Shown in pieces: positions 35,526 to 43,748 of a stretch of DNA of 64,000 nucleotides. The position numbers and the translations under genes were made by a program. Under the pieces are notes generated by a model, which searched no databases, was not told the origin of the DNA, and was given only the letters and a program-made list of their open reading frames with translations. The stretch comes from SSF26 sp037443945 (GTDB lineage Bacteria; Chloroflexota; Anaerolineae; J102): contig JBBINH010000009.1 of NCBI GenBank assembly GCA_037443945.1, positions 1-64,000 on the forward strand, written 5' to 3'. How positions within the stretch are numbered: position 1 is the stretch's first letter; each line of letters opens with the position of its first letter.

Positions 35526-35912
35526 ATGCCAGTCTTTTATGCCCTCCCTATCGTGGGTATCCGCAACAGGACGACCAATCTCATGTTGGCCACACGAGCG
35601 CGGATCGCCCGGGATTTCTGGTCGCGGCTGAAGGGGCTTATCGGCACCAAGAAGCTCGACGACGGCGAAGGGCTGGTGATCATGCCCTGTCGAGGCATCC
35701 ACACGATGTTCATGGGCTTTCCCATCGATGTGATTTATGTCGACGCCGAACATCGTATCGTGGACATGGAGCTCGGCCTGCCACCCTGGAGACTGAGTTT
35801 TGTCCGCCCTCATGCCCGTTACGTCGTTGAATTGCCGGCCGGAACCGTGGTCAACACCGGGACGGCCGTCGGTGATCAACTGAGCCTGGAAAATCACATG
35901 GGGGTCAAATAA
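35526..35912 (+). CDS. DUF192 domain protein
   Basis: Small protein of 128 residues of the DUF192 (UPF0127) family, with the typical RLKGLIGTKKL, GLVIMPCRGIHTMFMGFPID and ELPAGTV segments. Function of the family is not established. It follows tadA after 6 bases, so it is the last gene of the Tad transcript. The following 159-base gap contains no gene. Confidence 0.8.
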   Translation: MPVFYALPIVGIRNRTTNLMLATRARIARDFWSRLKGLIGTKKLDDGEGLVIMPCRGIHTMFMGFPIDVIYVDAEHRIVDMELGLPPWRLSFVRPHARYVVELPAGTVVNTGTAVGDQLSLENHMGVK

Positions 35913-36071
35913 GACCTTATCGGCCCGGTAGGCAACCGAAGCCGTCGGAGGGGCCAACTTTGGTTGCTATCTTGCCAGGGGCGGTGCTTTTTTGCTACAG
36001 TTCGGGGGCTAAGTAGCGGCGGTTGTCTGACAACCCTTGGTTGATGCGGTTGTTTTTGTTCTTTCTCAGCC

Positions 36072-37283
36072 ATGATGCGCACGATTTACGTTGACAAACA
36101 CATCCCGAAAATGTTGGCCGTGAAGGCCCTCAAACCCGTGTGGGGTAATGTCGTTTATGCGCCGCTGTCGCCGGTGCGTTTTGCCGAGATCCCCGACCCC
36201 CCTCTGCCGGGCCCGCGCTGGTTGCGGGTGCGTAATCGCGTCTGCGGCATCTGCGCCAGCGACCTGTCGCTGTTGCACGTGGAGGCCGATCCGCAGATCG
36301 GGCCGGCGGCGCTGCCGGGCAATCAGCGGTTCTATCTGGGCCATGAGGTGGTGAGCATCGTTACCGAAGTCGAGCCGGGCGTGACCCGTTTCAAGCCCGG
36401 CGATCGGGTGATCATGCAGGCCCGCTTCCAGGGCGCCCATTGCCGTAATCAAGAGATCGAACCCCTCTGTCGGCATTGCGCCCAGGGCAATTACATTTTG
36501 TGCGAAAACGCTTCGCGGGGGATCGGCCCGCGCGGGGTGGGTGGCGGTTGGGGCGACGGCTACACGGCGCACGAGACCGAGTTGTACCCCGTGCCCGACG
36601 ATTTGAGCGATGACCAGGCCGCCATGGTCGAACCGTTGGCCGTAGGCGTGCGCACGGCCTTGCGCCGGCTGCCGCAGGCGGGTGAAAAAGCCCTGGTGGT
36701 GGGTTGTGGCATCGTCGGGCTCAACGTGATTCAGGCCCTGCGGGCCCTGGCGCCCGACTGCCATATCACCGCTTTGGCCCGTTACGGCCATCAACAGCGC
36801 ATGGCGCGGCGCCTGGGAGCCGATGCGATCATCGGCGATGAGGATCCCTACCAGGCCGTGGCCCGGATCACCGGGGCCCGCCTTTACGAGGGCATGCTGG
36901 GAACGCGGATGCTGTTAGGCGGTTTTGATGTCGTCTTCGATTGTGTGGGCACGGCGGCCACCCTGCAGGATAGCCTGCGCTGGGCGCGGGCGGGGGGCAC
37001 GGTGGTGCTGGCCGGGGTCAAGCTCAAACCGCTTTCGCTCGACCTGACGCCGGTCTGGTATCAGGAGGTGAACCTGATCGGTGTCAATTCCCACGGCCGC
37101 GAGCAGTGGAACGGCCGCCAATGGGAGACGTTCGATCTCGTCATCGAGCTTCTGCGCCAGGGCAAGTTGACCATTGACGGTTTGATCACCCATCGTTTTC
37201 CGCTGGAAAAATGGCGTGAAGCGATTGCTACAGCCGAAAATAAACGAACCGGCGCGATTAAGGTAGTTTTTGATTATCAATGA
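36072..37283 (+). CDS. Zinc-dependent alcohol dehydrogenase-like protein
   Basis: Medium-chain dehydrogenase/reductase of 403 residues. The catalytic zinc ligands are in RVCGICASDL and YLGHEVV; a structural zinc site is formed by the Cys cluster at CRNQEIEPLCRHCAQGNYILC (with an unusual long first spacing). The Rossmann motif is VVGCGIVGLNVIQAL. It is longer than typical MDR enzymes because of the insertions around the structural zinc and residues 270-290. It probably oxidises a polyol or alcohol with NAD(P). Two consecutive ATGs are available (36072, 36075). It stands between the Tad locus and the NmrA-like gene. Confidence 0.82.
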   Translation: MMRTIYVDKHIPKMLAVKALKPVWGNVVYAPLSPVRFAEIPDPPLPGPRWLRVRNRVCGICASDLSLLHVEADPQIGPAALPGNQRFYLGHEVVSIVTEVEPGVTRFKPGDRVIMQARFQGAHCRNQEIEPLCRHCAQGNYILCENASRGIGPRGVGGGWGDGYTAHETELYPVPDDLSDDQAAMVEPLAVGVRTALRRLPQAGEKALVVGCGIVGLNVIQALRALAPDCHITALARYGHQQRMARRLGADAIIGDEDPYQAVARITGARLYEGMLGTRMLLGGFDVVFDCVGTAATLQDSLRWARAGGTVVLAGVKLKPLSLDLTPVWYQEVNLIGVNSHGREQWNGRQWETFDLVIELLRQGKLTIDGLITHRFPLEKWREAIATAENKRTGAIKVVFDYQ

Positions 37284-37334
37284 TTTTTGAGCAAAAAGAG
37301 TGGCAATAATCAACAAATCATCCTTTTCTGCCTT

Positions 37335-38198
37335 ATGATTCTGATCACCGGTGCGGCGGGAAAGACAGGGCGGGCCGTGATCCGGGCCCTGGTGGCACGA
37401 GGACGGGAAGTAGCGGCGTTGGTGCGGCGTCGCGAGCAGGTTCCTGTGGTCGAGGCCTTGGGCGCAACCCGGATCGTGGTCGGCGATCTGCAGGACGAGG
37501 CGGCTTTGGGGCAGGCCTTGCAGGGAGTGCGCGCCGTCTATCACATCCCGCCCAATATGCATCCGGAGGAGCTTGCCATCGGCCAAAGGCTGTTGCGCAT
37601 GGCCCGGTCGGTAGGGGTAGAGCGCTTTGTGTATCACTCGGTGTTGCATCCGCAGACGGAAAAGATGCCCCATCATTGGCAGAAATTGCGGGTAGAAGAG
37701 GCGTTGTTCGAAGCGGGGCTTGACTTTACCATTCTGCAACCGGCGGTTTATATGGAAAACTGGCTGGCCCAGCGGGATGCCATCCGGCAGGGGCGTTATG
37801 CCGTTCCCTACGCCGCCGAGACGCGATTGAGCCTGGTGGCGCTGGCCGATGTTGCCGACGCGGCGGCGACGGTGCTGTGCGCAGAAGACCATGCGGGTGC
37901 CACCTATGAGCTGGTGGGGACGCCACCGTTGAGCCAGCACGAGGTGGCAGGCGTTTTCACGGCCGTGTTGGGCTATCCCGTGAAGGTCGAGGTGGTGCCG
38001 CGAGCGGTATGGCGCGAGTGGGCGGTAACGGCGGGGTTGTCGGCGTACGCGGTGGAGACGTTGCTGGCCATGTTCGCCTATTACGAGGCGTTCGGGTTGG
38101 TGGGGAATCCCCATGTGCTGCGCTGGCTTGTGGGCCGTGAGCCGATGACGCCGGCGGCATTCGTGCAGGCGCATTGGGGCGCAGGCTCGACACCCTAA
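37335..38198 (+). CDS. NmrA-like NAD(P)-binding protein
   Basis: Atypical short-chain dehydrogenase of 287 residues, with the N-terminal dinucleotide motif ILITGAAGKTGRAV and the YHSVLHP and LQPAVYMENW segments of the NmrA/HSCARG and quinone-reductase QorB-like group. It lacks the classical YxxxK catalytic pair, so it may be a redox sensor or a quinone reductase. The start is uncertain: ATG 37335 has no clear ribosome site; TTG 37287 would add 16 residues. Confidence 0.8.
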   Translation: MILITGAAGKTGRAVIRALVARGREVAALVRRREQVPVVEALGATRIVVGDLQDEAALGQALQGVRAVYHIPPNMHPEELAIGQRLLRMARSVGVERFVYHSVLHPQTEKMPHHWQKLRVEEALFEAGLDFTILQPAVYMENWLAQRDAIRQGRYAVPYAAETRLSLVALADVADAAATVLCAEDHAGATYELVGTPPLSQHEVAGVFTAVLGYPVKVEVVPRAVWREWAVTAGLSAYAVETLLAMFAYYEAFGLVGNPHVLRWLVGREPMTPAAFVQAHWGAGSTP

Positions 38199-38606
38199 AG
38201 GTCCGGGCCGAGACGGCGGCCGTAGCCCACGACGAGGCCCGGCGCCCGGACCGGTTGGTCGTGTGGCCACGCCGGAGCGGGTGGCGCTGTCCGGCTGTGG
38301 GCCGTCCGGTAGCGTTTCGTAAGGCGGTTTTGTCCTCGCAAGCGAGGGCCGCCATGCCCTGGCCGCTCCTGTGGCCGAACTACCCCCGCCGCGACCGGGC
38401 AACGATCGGATGCGAACCTGCGCGAGATCATACCCATTTCCGCGGTTATTGGTTATAATCAGCCTGTCAATTCCGAGGCATCAAAGGCGATGCAGGACAG
38501 AATGGTATTCCGGCCTGTTTGTCACTTTGGGATAATCACGGCTTTCGTTGTGCACCATGCCCGTGTCGGCGGGCCGGATCGTTTTCGTATGGAGGTCGTT
38601 TGAGCG
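38199..38606. other. Spacer before the kor operon
   Basis: A 408-base gap with no supportable gene. Immediately after the NmrA-like stop is a long hairpin, GGTCCGGGC (38200-38208) pairing with GCCCGGACC (38244-38252), with inner GC-rich stems; it may end the upstream message. A perfect TATAAT at 38454-38459 lies 148 bases before the ferredoxin gene but has no good -35 box. Confidence 0.45.
38200..38252 (+). terminator. Hairpin after the NmrA-like gene
   Basis: A 9-base perfect stem, GGTCCGGGC/GCCCGGACC, enclosing 35 bases that can form further GC-rich pairings. It begins one base after the stop codon. No U-tract follows, so factor-assisted termination or mRNA 3'-end protection is as likely as intrinsic termination. 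Confidence 0.4.
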
Positions 38607-38867
38607 ATGGGAGCCAAAGGTACCGTTGTGATCGACCGCAATCGCTGTAAGGGATGCGAACTGTGCGTTTACCATTGCCCGCAACATGTCCTCAAGCTCG
38701 ATGAAACCTACAATGCGCGCGGGTATCGTCCTGTGATTCTCGATGAAGAGGCGGGCCAGTGCACCGGCTGCGCCGTGTGCGCCGTCGTCTGCCCGGATGT
38801 GGTTTTCACGGTGTATCGTTTTCCCCAACCCGTCCGCACGACGGCCGTGCGGGCCGTTGTCAACTGA
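38607..38867 (+). CDS. korD: 2-Oxoacid:ferredoxin oxidoreductase delta subunit (ferredoxin)
   Basis: Small 2x[4Fe-4S] ferredoxin-type subunit of 86 residues with two cluster motifs: CKGCELCVYHCP and CTGCAVCAVVCP. It passes electrons from the TPP-bound substrate to free ferredoxin. ATG 38607 has an upstream GGAGG. It is the first gene of the four-gene operon D-A-B-C; the alpha gene starts 13 bases after its stop. Confidence 0.92.
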   Translation: MGAKGTVVIDRNRCKGCELCVYHCPQHVLKLDETYNARGYRPVILDEEAGQCTGCAVCAVVCPDVVFTVYRFPQPVRTTAVRAVVN

Positions 38868-38880
38868 GGAGAGGCAGACT

Positions 38881-39978
38881 ATGGCCAAGACGCTGTGGAA
38901 AGGCAACGAAGCTCTGGCCGAGGCGGCTCTGCGGGCCGGGGTTCGGGTCTTTTTCGGCTATCCGATTACCCCCCAGACCGAACTGCTCGAGTACATGGCC
39001 CGGCGTATGCCCGAACTGGGCCGTGTCTTTCTACAGGCCGAGAGCGAGCTGGCGGCCATCAACATGCTCTACGGCGCTGCCTGCACGGGCACACCGGCTA
39101 TGACGTCTTCCTCGTCGCCCGGCATCAGCTTGATGCAGGAGGGGCTGAGCTATATCGCCGCCAGCGAGGTTCCGGCCGTTATCGTCGATATCATGCGTGG
39201 GGGGCCGGGCCTGGGCAATATCCAACCCAGCCAGGGCGATTATTTCCAGGTGGTTAAGTCGGCCGGTCATGGCGACTATCACGCCATTGTCCTGGCCCCG
39301 GCCACGGTGCAGGAGGCCGTGGATCTCATGTACATCAGCTTCGATCTGGCCTTCAAATACCGTCATATCGTCATCCTCTTGGGCGATGGCACCCTGGGTC
39401 AGATGATGGAACCTGTGGTCATGCCGCCCTTCAAGGAGGTCAACGGCGGGGAGACGCCGGCATGGGCCACAACCGGCGCCGCCGGCCGGCCGCATCGGGT
39501 GATCACATCCCTTTATCTCAGCGCCGAGCGTCTGGAGGCGCTCAACTTGCGCCTGCAAGAGAAGCTGGCGCAGATCAAAGCCAACGAAGTCCGTTATGCC
39601 ACTTATCTGGTCGACGATGCCGATTATCTGTTGGTAGCGTTCGGCACCGTCGGCCGCATTGCCCAATCGGCGGTGCGGCAGGCACGGGCGATGGGTATCA
39701 AGGCCGGGCTGTTTCGTCCGATTACCTTATGGCCTTTCCCGGAGCGCGAACTGGAAGCGTTGAGCGCACGTGTCCAGGGTGTGTTGGTGGTGGAGATGAA
39801 TGCCGGTCAGATGCTGGAGGATGTCCAGCGCGTGGTCAAAGACCGTGTGCCTGTGCATTTCCTGGGCCGCATGGGCGGCGTCATCCCCTTGCCCGACGAT
39901 ATCCTGCCAGCCCTGCATACCCTGGTCGGCCTGGTACGCAGTCGTAACGGACATCGTGCCCGACCGGTGACCGCCTGA
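38881..39978 (+). CDS. korA: 2-Oxoacid:ferredoxin oxidoreductase alpha subunit
   Basis: Alpha subunit of 365 residues, containing the pyrimidine-binding domain and the transketolase-C-like domain. The typical GYPITPQTELLEYMARRMPE and SSSPGISLMQEGLSYIAASEVP segments (shown in part) and the GLFRPITLWPFPE motif are present. The complex converts a 2-oxoacid plus CoA to acyl-CoA, CO2 and reduced ferredoxin. Sequence alone does not separate 2-oxoglutarate from branched-chain 2-oxoacids. Confidence 0.92.
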   Translation: MAKTLWKGNEALAEAALRAGVRVFFGYPITPQTELLEYMARRMPELGRVFLQAESELAAINMLYGAACTGTPAMTSSSSPGISLMQEGLSYIAASEVPAVIVDIMRGGPGLGNIQPSQGDYFQVVKSAGHGDYHAIVLAPATVQEAVDLMYISFDLAFKYRHIVILLGDGTLGQMMEPVVMPPFKEVNGGETPAWATTGAAGRPHRVITSLYLSAERLEALNLRLQEKLAQIKANEVRYATYLVDDADYLLVAFGTVGRIAQSAVRQARAMGIKAGLFRPITLWPFPERELEALSARVQGVLVVEMNAGQMLEDVQRVVKDRVPVHFLGRMGGVIPLPDDILPALHTLVGLVRSRNGHRARPVTA

Positions 39979-40003
39979 TTCCAACTGTGAGGAGCGCATC
40001 ACG

Positions 40004-40822
40004 ATGGCTATTGCCGAACTGACCTCATCGCAACCGATAGCTTCGGCCGTCATCCCTCCGGCCGCCATGCAGGTTGTCTATAAGCGGCCTGAGGCGCTGA
40101 GCGAAGCCTATACCCACTATTGCCCCGGTTGCACCCATGGCATCATCCATCGGCTCATCGCCGAAGTGATCGATGAGCTGGGCATTCGCGAACGGACCAT
40201 CGCCGTAGCACCGGTAGGATGTGCCGTTCTGGCCTACGAATACTTTACCGTGGATGCGGTCGAAGCGGCCCACGGCCGTGCGCCGGCCATGGCGACGGGC
40301 ATCAAACGGGCCCTACCCGACCGTATTGTCTTCACCTATCAGGGTGATGGCGATCTGGCCTCCATCGGCACGAATGAGATCATCCATGCCTGTGCTCGTG
40401 GGGAGCTGCTCACGGTCATCTTCGTCAACAACAGCCTATATGGCATGACCGGCGGCCAGATGGCGCCGACGACCCTGCCCGGCCAGGTGACGACCTCTTC
40501 GCCCTACGGCCGCGACATCCGCCAGCAGGGTTGGCCGCTTCACATCACCGAGATGCTGGCCATGATGCCGGGGGTGGCTTATGCCGTGCGGCGTTCGACC
40601 CATTCGCCAGCCGAGATCCGCAAGGCCAAAAAGGCCATCGAGCTGGCCTTTCGTGCCCAGATCGAAGGCCTGGGACTGGGCATCGTCGAGCTGCTCAGCA
40701 GTTGTCCGACCAACTGGGGCCTCAACCCGCTGGAGGCGCTGGCTTTCATCCGCGACAAGATGGTGCCCGTCTATCCGCCCGGTGATTTCAAGGTCCATCA
40801 GGCCCTGACCGCACGGTCCTAG
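40004..40822 (+). CDS. korB: 2-Oxoacid:ferredoxin oxidoreductase beta subunit
   Basis: TPP-binding subunit of 272 residues. The TPP pyrophosphate/Mg motif is GDGDLASIGTNEIIHA followed by VIFVNN, and the cluster-proximal YCPGCTHG motif lies near residue 44. It is 25 bases after korA and carries the catalytic cofactor. Confidence 0.93.
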   Translation: MAIAELTSSQPIASAVIPPAAMQVVYKRPEALSEAYTHYCPGCTHGIIHRLIAEVIDELGIRERTIAVAPVGCAVLAYEYFTVDAVEAAHGRAPAMATGIKRALPDRIVFTYQGDGDLASIGTNEIIHACARGELLTVIFVNNSLYGMTGGQMAPTTLPGQVTTSSPYGRDIRQQGWPLHITEMLAMMPGVAYAVRRSTHSPAEIRKAKKAIELAFRAQIEGLGLGIVELLSSCPTNWGLNPLEALAFIRDKMVPVYPPGDFKVHQALTARS

Positions 40823-40846
40823 TTCGCGCCGGAAACGGAGGCATGT

Positions 40847-41419
40847 ATGGAAAGATCGGTCATTCTCGCCGGTTTTGGTGGTCAGGGTGTGCTTTTCGCC
40901 GGGCAATTGTTGGCCTATGCGGCTGCCGACGAGGGCCTGCATGTCACCTGGATCCCCTCCTATGGTCCGGAGATGCGCGGAGGCACGGCCAACTGTACGG
41001 TCGTGGTGGGCGACGAGCCTATCGGCTCGCCGTTGGTGCGCAATCCCGATATCGTCGTGGTCATGAACCTGCCCTCGGCCGATAAGTACGAACCGCTGGT
41101 GCGGTCCGGCGGTCTGCTGGTGGTGAACGGTTCGCTGGTCAAGCGCCCGGTGCAACGTCATGACATCGATGTCGTCGTCATTCCGGCCAATGACATCGCC
41201 GAGAGCCTGGGTTCGGTCAAGCTGGCGAATGTGGTCATGCTGGGTGCGCTGATCGGCGCTACCGGTCTGTTGCCCCTGGCGGCCATCGCGCGGGCTTTGG
41301 CCGAGCATCTGCCGGAGCGACACCGCCATCTGTTGGCAGCCAACGGGGAGGCTCTGCGGCAGGGCGCCGATTTTGCCACACGCATGTGGGCGACGCCCGC
41401 GTCGGTTGGTCCCTCCTGA
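40847..41419 (+). CDS. korC: 2-Oxoacid:ferredoxin oxidoreductase gamma subunit
   Basis: Gamma subunit of 190 residues, with the family signature GFGGQGVLFAGQLLAYA at the N-terminus and SYGPEMRGGTANCTVVVGD. It binds CoA/substrate-side elements of the complex. It ends the operon; a strong hairpin begins 47 bases later. Confidence 0.92.
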   Translation: MERSVILAGFGGQGVLFAGQLLAYAAADEGLHVTWIPSYGPEMRGGTANCTVVVGDEPIGSPLVRNPDIVVVMNLPSADKYEPLVRSGGLLVVNGSLVKRPVQRHDIDVVVIPANDIAESLGSVKLANVVMLGALIGATGLLPLAAIARALAEHLPERHRHLLAANGEALRQGADFATRMWATPASVGPS

Positions 41420-41466
41420 GCGCGGCGCCGGGAACGGCCCGGCGGCGCGCAATTCCTCCTAAAAAG

Positions 41467-41497
41467 AGCCGGTCGGCGGGGGTAACGCCGACCGGCT
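41467..41497 (-). terminator. Intrinsic terminator of tpx (possibly bidirectional)
   Basis: A perfect 12-base stem, AGCCGGTCGGCG/CGCCGACCGGCT, with a 7-base loop. Read on the minus strand it begins 22 bases after the tpx stop and is followed by CTCTTTTT, a proper U-tract. On the plus strand it follows korC but lacks Us, so it may serve both converging transcripts with different strength. Confidence 0.85.
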
Positions 41498-41519
41498 ATC
41501 GAACCTGCCATCCGCCCTT

Positions 41520-42047
41520 TTAGCTCGCCAACGCCTCTTTGGCCGCGGCAATGACCTCGTCGTAGTCGGGTTCCTGGCCCAGGGAGGGGAGATAGTTGAC
41601 ATAGGTCAGGCGGCCATCCCGGCCAACGATAAACACGGCGCGGCGCAGATAGCGGCGCTCTTTGATGAGCAGGCCGTATTTGAGGCCGAAATCGGTCTCC
41701 AGCACATCCGAGATGACCTTGACCTTGTCGACCCCGGCAGCGCCGCACCAGCGCTTTTGGGCCATGGGAAAATCGGTGCTGATGGTGTAGATGACGATAT
41801 CCTCATCAAGACGGGCCGCTTCCTGATTGAACCGTCGCGTTTCCCGATCGCAGACCTCGGTGTCCAGCGAGGGCACGGCCGAGAGGATAATGACCTTGCC
41901 CTTGGATTCCTGCAACGGGTTGACGGGCTGCCAATTCGGCCCAACGCAGGTGAATTCCGGGGCCATCTGGCCGACATGGACATCGTCGCCCAGCACGGTG
42001 GCAAATTTGTCGCCGAGTTTGATGACATCGGTACGGATCGTGACCAT
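41520..42047 (-). CDS. tpx: Thiol peroxidase (Tpx, atypical 2-Cys peroxiredoxin)
   Basis: Reduces hydrogen and alkyl peroxides using thioredoxin. The 175-residue protein carries the peroxidatic Cys66 in PSLDTEVCDRETRRFN and the resolving Cys101 in KRWCGAAG, a 35-residue spacing typical of Tpx. ATG 42047. It is monocistronic between a terminator and a TATAAT-containing promoter region, and converges on the oxygen-sensitive kor operon. Confidence 0.95.
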   Translation of the reverse strand: MVTIRTDVIKLGDKFATVLGDDVHVGQMAPEFTCVGPNWQPVNPLQESKGKVIILSAVPSLDTEVCDRETRRFNQEAARLDEDIVIYTISTDFPMAQKRWCGAAGVDKVKVISDVLETDFGLKYGLLIKERRYLRRAVFIVGRDGRLTYVNYLPSLGQEPDYDEVIAAAKEALAS

Positions 42048-42172
42048 CGTCAGCGTGTCTCCTGCGAATGGAATGCTTGGGGAAAGAGCTTGGGTTGCCT
42101 CGTCAAAAATCGGTACGTATACCGGCCCCCCGAGAGGGGGCGAAAAAATGGCTTTTGCCGACTCAACGGCGT

Positions 42173-42178
42173 ATTATA
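42173..42178 (-). promoter_or_regulatory. Candidate -10 element of tpx
   Basis: Perfect TATAAT on the minus strand preceded by GGG, 125 bases before the tpx start, without a clear -35 box. A small GCCCCC/GGGGGC hairpin (42125-42141) lies in the leader. Confidence 0.35.
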
Positions 42179-42241
42179 CCCTTGTGGGCAAGAGCGGCGG
42201 TGCGCCGGATATCGGCGCGTTCCGGCGTGCTGAGCAGCGCT

Positions 42242-43738
42242 TCAGGCACTTTCAGGAGTTGCCGAACGACCCCCGGCTATGCCTACCACCGACTTGCCGC
42301 AAAACACGTCGAAGGTCTCCAGAGTGCCTTCCTCGCCGAAGCCGCTCAGGCCCCAGGCCGGACGGGGCGCGTCCACGTTCAGCTCCAGCAAGCTGACGCC
42401 GTTGACTTTGACCCCGCCGGTGTTCATCCGCCGGGCAATGGCGAGGGCGTGCTCTTCATCGCGGCCGTATACATAGCCGCCCAGGCCATAAGGGGTCTGA
42501 TTGGTCAGGGCTACGGCTTCGTCATCGTCGGCAAAGGGGTGGACGGTGGCCACGGGGCCGAAGATCTCCCCCAGCGCCTCCTCCGGCGCCACATCGGTGA
42601 TCAGCGTGGGCGGCAGATAAAAGCCCTCATCGGGCACGGGGGTAACCCGATGCACACGCCCGCCTTTGGCTGCCAGTGCGGCAACCGCCCGGTTGATGCG
42701 CTCCCGGTGCACGGCATTGGCCAGCGGTCCCATCTGCGATTCGGGTGAGAGCGCCTCGCCCACTCGCAGCGCCGCCAGCCGCACCAGCGCTGCTTCCAAT
42801 ACCCGGTCATAAAGGGAGTAATGGATCAGCAGTCGCCCCAAGGCCCGACACCACTGACCGTTGAGGGTGGTCAGTCCGGCGACCACGCCTTCGGCCACGG
42901 CCTCGACATCGGCATCGGCCAGGACGATCATGGCGTTGTTGCCGCCGAGCTCCAGTTGGAACGATTTGAAATCACGCGCACAGGCGGCGGCCACAGCCCG
43001 ACCGCCTTCCAGCCCACCCGTGAACGACACCGCCCGCACGCGCGGATCGGCGACCAACCGTTGGCCCACCTCGGGACCGCCATGGACGATCTGGAACACA
43101 CCCGGCGGCAGCCCCACCGCCATGAGGGCCTCGGCCAAAAACTGGCACGAGTAGGGCGCCCACTCGGTGGGTTTGAGGATGACCGGACAGCCTGCCGCCA
43201 GGGCATTGGCCACCTTGTGCGCCGCCAGAGCGGCCGGTGAGTTCCACGGCACGATAGCCACGGCCACACCCAGTGGCTTACGCCGGATCTCCACCTCGCC
43301 AAAGGGACCGGGCACGGTGGTGCAGGTATAGCCGCGGCGCAGCACACCCGCCGCCGCTTTGAAGGCCAGCCAGACGATGGCATTGACAAACGCCGATGTG
43401 GTGATGACGATGCCTGTGTTCAGCGCTTCCACGGCCGCGATCAGCGGCACCTGCGCCATGAGATGGTCCGCAGCCCGCTCCAACAGCTCGGCCCGGCTTT
43501 CCGGGGATGTGTTCGCCCAGATACCGCTGGCATGACACCGTTGGGCAGCGGCCAGCGCCGTCTCGATTTGGGTCGGGTCGCAGGCCGTCTGATGGCCGAT
43601 GACCTGACCGGTGCTGGGATTGTGGATGGGTGTGGGCAACGACAGGGCCGGCGGTTGGAGTTCACCATCGATAAAAGCCCGGGGTTGCAGATGGGCCTCG
43701 ATGGTAGCCAGGGGTGGAATGCTCAGGGATGGATTCAT
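42242..43738 (-). CDS. NAD(P)-dependent aldehyde dehydrogenase
   Basis: Aldehyde dehydrogenase superfamily enzyme of 498 residues. The catalytic Glu263 is in QLELGGNNA and the nucleophile Cys297 in LNGQWCRALG; the cofactor segment is VPWNSPAALAAHKVANALAAG and the substrate-side PFG-type motif is near the C-terminus (GVSLLELNVDAPRPAWGLSGFGEEG, shown in pieces). ATG 43738 follows GAGGAAG. It is the last gene of the large minus-strand catabolic array, 10 bases after the acyl-CoA-dehydrogenase-like gene, so it may oxidise an aldehyde released by this pathway. The substrate is unknown. Confidence 0.88.
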   Translation of the reverse strand: MNPSLSIPPLATIEAHLQPRAFIDGELQPPALSLPTPIHNPSTGQVIGHQTACDPTQIETALAAAQRCHASGIWANTSPESRAELLERAADHLMAQVPLIAAVEALNTGIVITTSAFVNAIVWLAFKAAAGVLRRGYTCTTVPGPFGEVEIRRKPLGVAVAIVPWNSPAALAAHKVANALAAGCPVILKPTEWAPYSCQFLAEALMAVGLPPGVFQIVHGGPEVGQRLVADPRVRAVSFTGGLEGGRAVAAACARDFKSFQLELGGNNAMIVLADADVEAVAEGVVAGLTTLNGQWCRALGRLLIHYSLYDRVLEAALVRLAALRVGEALSPESQMGPLANAVHRERINRAVAALAAKGGRVHRVTPVPDEGFYLPPTLITDVAPEEALGEIFGPVATVHPFADDDEAVALTNQTPYGLGGYVYGRDEEHALAIARRMNTGGVKVNGVSLLELNVDAPRPAWGLSGFGEEGTLETFDVFCGKSVVGIAGGRSATPESA

Positions 43739-43748
43739 GGGGGCTTCC

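Noticed and set aside
36915..38402. Minus-strand open frame across the dehydrogenase and NmrA-like genes
   Set aside because: Crosses two convincing plus-strand genes and a spacer; Arg/His/Gln-rich antisense composition.
38199..38606. tRNA or riboswitch in the spacer before the kor operon
   Set aside because: Only GC-rich hairpins are visible; there is no cloverleaf with a T-loop or a known riboswitch core. I found no tRNA or rRNA gene in any gap of the window.
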